Assembly: GCA_030626465.1 (NCBI GenBank) | Contig: DAOUOU010000132.1 | Span: 1 to 7,739 of the forward strand | Source: Bacteroidales bacterium | GTDB lineage: Bacteria > Bacteroidota > Bacteroidia > Bacteroidales > UBA10428 | Direction of reading: 5' to 3' | DNA: 7,739 bases | Shown here: positions 6,322 to 7,739 of the stretch, piece after piece | How the letters are laid out: each line of letters begins with the position of its first letter | How positions within the stretch are numbered: position 1 is the stretch's first letter | The notes under the pieces: model-generated | The model's database searches: none | Told to the model about the DNA's origin: nothing | What the model saw: the letters and a program-made list of their open reading frames with translations, nothing else | Position numbers and translations under genes: made by a program

Positions 6322-7176
6322 TTATTGTGTTTTCCTTAAATAAAACCTTACATTTGAACCAATTCTTAATCGCTTGTGTATCAATTGACTCAGGATTTTT
6401 CTTGATACCGGATCTTTCCTGCTATACGTGTAATAATTGATTATATCAAAACCATTCTTCTTACAGAGGTATTTCATACTTCCAATTGCTGGTTCAAACA
6501 AGTGATCAGGAGTGCGCCAGGAATCTTCCCATCTGCCGGTACGGAGGCCAATTCTTTTTAGAAAGATTTTAATCTCTCTGGCAAGGGAATGAATATTAGG
6601 AATACAAATAACCAGTATGCCATCTTTCTCAAGAAGTTCCCCGGCCTTATGCATCCATTCGTTCGGGTTAGGGATATGCTCAATGACATGGCTCATATGA
6701 ATACAGGAGTATTTTTTTTTGTGTTCAATGCTCTCAAATTGTTTTCTTATTATACGAACCCCCAGCTTCTGCTCAGTAAATGAAGCCATGTTTTCTGATA
6801 TTTCAACTCCCTCAACTTCCCTGTATACATCTTTAGCCACTTTAATAAAGCTTCCCATACAGCTTCCAACATCGAGGATTGAACTTTGGGCTTTGTCAAA
6901 TCCAATCATCTCATGAATCTCTTCCCTGAATTCCCAAAGTTCTTTTTCGGCATACTCATAATTCGGATCGAATACAAAATATTTCTCGTAGGCAGCTTCA
7001 AGAAAATCTTTATCGTACTTTGGCCTGGGACTATGATATATCAATTTACACTGTTGACATTTTACATAAGTATATTGAAGTCTGTCTCCAAACTTTTCAT
7101 AGAGCTTCTTCTTCTCCGAATTACAAAAAGGGCAATTCACATCTTCCCAGACTTTTGGATTGTATGGCGGTCTCAT
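6322..7176 (-). CDS. Class I SAM-dependent methyltransferase with N-terminal Cys4 knuckle
   Basis: The 284-residue cytoplasmic protein starts at an ATG. The N-terminal part carries two CxxC pairs (Cys15/Cys18 and Cys40/Cys43), spaced like a zinc ribbon and followed by LIYHSPRP. The methyltransferase core then shows motif I, SILDVGSCMGSF (99-110), the acidic VEGVEIS (121-127) with the likely ribose-binding Glu125, the HMSHVIEHIPNP segment (160-171), and the LEKDGILVICIPN strand (182-194). This plan (Methyltransf_23-like) is common among methyltransferases encoded near sugar and polysaccharide genes, but the substrate is not visible. The C-terminal tail after about residue 200 is basic and may contact the acceptor. 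It has its own candidate promoter in the 108-base gap behind it. A role in modifying a glycan is suggested only by nearby glycosyltransferases. Confidence 0.87.
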   Translation of the reverse strand: MRPPYNPKVWEDVNCPFCNSEKKKLYEKFGDRLQYTYVKCQQCKLIYHSPRPKYDKDFLEAAYEKYFVFDPNYEYAEKELWEFREEIHEMIGFDKAQSSILDVGSCMGSFIKVAKDVYREVEGVEISENMASFTEQKLGVRIIRKQFESIEHKKKYSCIHMSHVIEHIPNPNEWMHKAGELLEKDGILVICIPNIHSLAREIKIFLKRIGLRTGRWEDSWRTPDHLFEPAIGSMKYLCKKNGFDIINYYTYSRKDPVSRKILSQLIHKRLRIGSNVRFYLRKTQ

Positions 7177-7201
7177 GACAGGATATTTAAACTATGTGTA
7201 A

Positions 7202-7229
7202 AAAAATTATGAGTAGTTAGTATCTGCAA
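7202..7229 (-). promoter_or_regulatory. Candidate promoter of the methyltransferase gene
   Basis: Read on the minus strand, TTG (7227-7229) is followed after 17 bases by TAATTTTT (7202-7209), five of the six fixed bases of TAnnTTTG. Transcription would start near 7196, about 20 bases before the ATG at 7176. The boxes are short and the DNA AT-rich, so chance is a real alternative. Confidence 0.3.
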
Positions 7230-7238
7230 GAAAACTCA

Positions 7239-7274
7239 GTGTTTGATAAGAAAACATCAATTTCCGGCAAACAC
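7239..7274 (-). terminator. Possible terminator hairpin after the VOC gene
   Basis: GTGTTTG (7239-7245) is exactly complementary to CAAACAC (7268-7274). A competing inner stem, TTGAT/ATCAA (7243-7247 and 7256-7260), shares bases with it. On the minus strand the hairpin lies just past the VOC stop and is followed by TGAG then TTTTCTT. It would separate the VOC gene from the methyltransferase promoter. The T-run is short and broken. Confidence 0.35.
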
Positions 7275-7284
7275 GAGTTAAGTA

Positions 7285-7739
7285 CTAGCTTAGAGCCTTT
7301 ATCACTTCATGAGGAGCCTGTACCAATTCTACCAGCACTCCTTCGCCACATAAGGGAAATTCATCATTCCCCTTAGGATGAATAAAACAAACATCATGTC
7401 CGCTGGCGCCCTTGCGAATTCCTCCTGGTGTAAACCGAACACCTTTCTCAGACAACCACTTGATAGCTTTTTGCAAATCATCTATCCAGAACCCGATATG
7501 GTTCAGTCTGGGTTCATGAACACGTGGTTTCTTATTGATATCAAGTGGTTGCATAATGTCAATTTCTATGGAATGATACCCTTTGCCGATTCTCAATATA
7601 TCTTCATTAACATTTTCTTTCCCGCTTTGAAATGTTCCGGTTTTTTCCATTCCCATCAGTTCAACCCAAAACTTCCTTAGTTTTTCTTTCTTTTCACCAC
7701 CAAAAGCAATTTGCTGTATCCCCAGGACTTTAAAAGGTC
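7285..7739 (-). CDS. VOC/glyoxalase-fold metalloenzyme, N-terminus cut by the window edge
   Basis: The frame stays open to the right edge, so the gene runs past 7739 and the ATG at 7654-7656 is internal: the codons before it read VLGIQQIAFGG then LRKFWVELMG, a typical first beta-alpha unit of this fold. About 150 residues are visible. The two paired modules carry four candidate metal ligands: Gln9 (in IQQIAF), Glu58 (in HSIEIDIMQP), His80 (in LNHIGFWIDD) and Glu137 (in VLVELVQAP), counting the first complete codon as 1. That Gln/Glu/His/Glu set matches human glyoxalase I as I remember it, while the FIHPKG...GVLVELV ending recalls methylmalonyl-CoA epimerase, where the first ligand is His. It could therefore be a lactoylglutathione-lyase-like enzyme, an epimerase relative or another VOC lyase. 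Only a few N-terminal residues are probably missing. Confidence 0.85.
   Translation of the reverse strand, partial: PFKVLGIQQIAFGGEKKEKLRKFWVELMGMEKTGTFQSGKENVNEDILRIGKGYHSIEIDIMQPLDINKKPRVHEPRLNHIGFWIDDLQKAIKWLSEKGVRFTPGGIRKGASGHDVCFIHPKGNDEFPLCGEGVLVELVQAPHEVIKALS

Noticed and set aside
7378..7680. Plus-strand open frame of 100 codons opposite the VOC gene
   Set aside because: It lies wholly opposite a frame with clear VOC motifs, has no recognisable domain, and is best explained as a shadow of that gene.

Overview
The window looks like chromosomal DNA from a member of the Bacteroidota, probably a Bacteroidales-type or related anaerobe or environmental lineage. Four things point there: AT-rich DNA; a secreted protein with the 'YGQ' type signal-peptide end and a carboxypeptidase-D regulatory-like domain; a DUF4199-type membrane protein; and near matches to the Bacteroidota promoter (TTG/TTTG, then TAnnTTTG) in place of clear Shine-Dalgarno sites. 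The genus cannot be told from this sequence alone. I see no IS element, phage gene, CRISPR array or tRNA.

Layout. Positions 1-181 have no gene but hold two perfect hairpins inside a longer imperfect inverted repeat. A plus-strand block follows: a secreted or envelope protein of unknown function (182-1471), a GHMP-family kinase that closely resembles plant glucuronokinase (1538-2542), and a GalU-type UTP-sugar-1-phosphate uridylyltransferase (2558-3427). Convergent with it is a minus-strand block, read from high to low coordinates: a DUF4199-like membrane protein (6021-5494), a GtrB/DPM1-like polyprenyl-phosphate glycosyltransferase (5467-4517) and a second membrane-anchored GT2 glycosyltransferase (4495-3491). 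The gaps are 26 and 21 bases, so these three are probably one operon.

Between 6073 and 6321 there is no protein gene. This stretch holds a well-supported small SRP RNA (ffs type, plus strand, about 6130-6227) with a candidate promoter, a closing stem and a T-run, followed by a strong GC-rich hairpin (6238-6283). Beyond it, on the minus strand, are a SAM-dependent methyltransferase with an N-terminal Cys4 knuckle (7176-6322) and a VOC/glyoxalase-fold protein that runs off the right edge (7739-7285).

How the genes may work together. The kinase and uridylyltransferase would be consecutive steps of sugar-nucleotide salvage (sugar to sugar-1-phosphate to UDP-sugar). If the kinase is a true glucuronokinase, the product could be UDP-glucuronate, a donor for acidic polysaccharides. 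The opposing glycosyltransferases and the methyltransferase suit envelope or exopolysaccharide work, but nothing in the sequence links them to UDP-glucuronate. The SRP RNA is core secretion machinery and is probably there by chance of gene order. The most interesting item is the glucuronokinase-GalU pair, a pathway best known from plants. I see no clear sign of a wholly new defence or mobile system.
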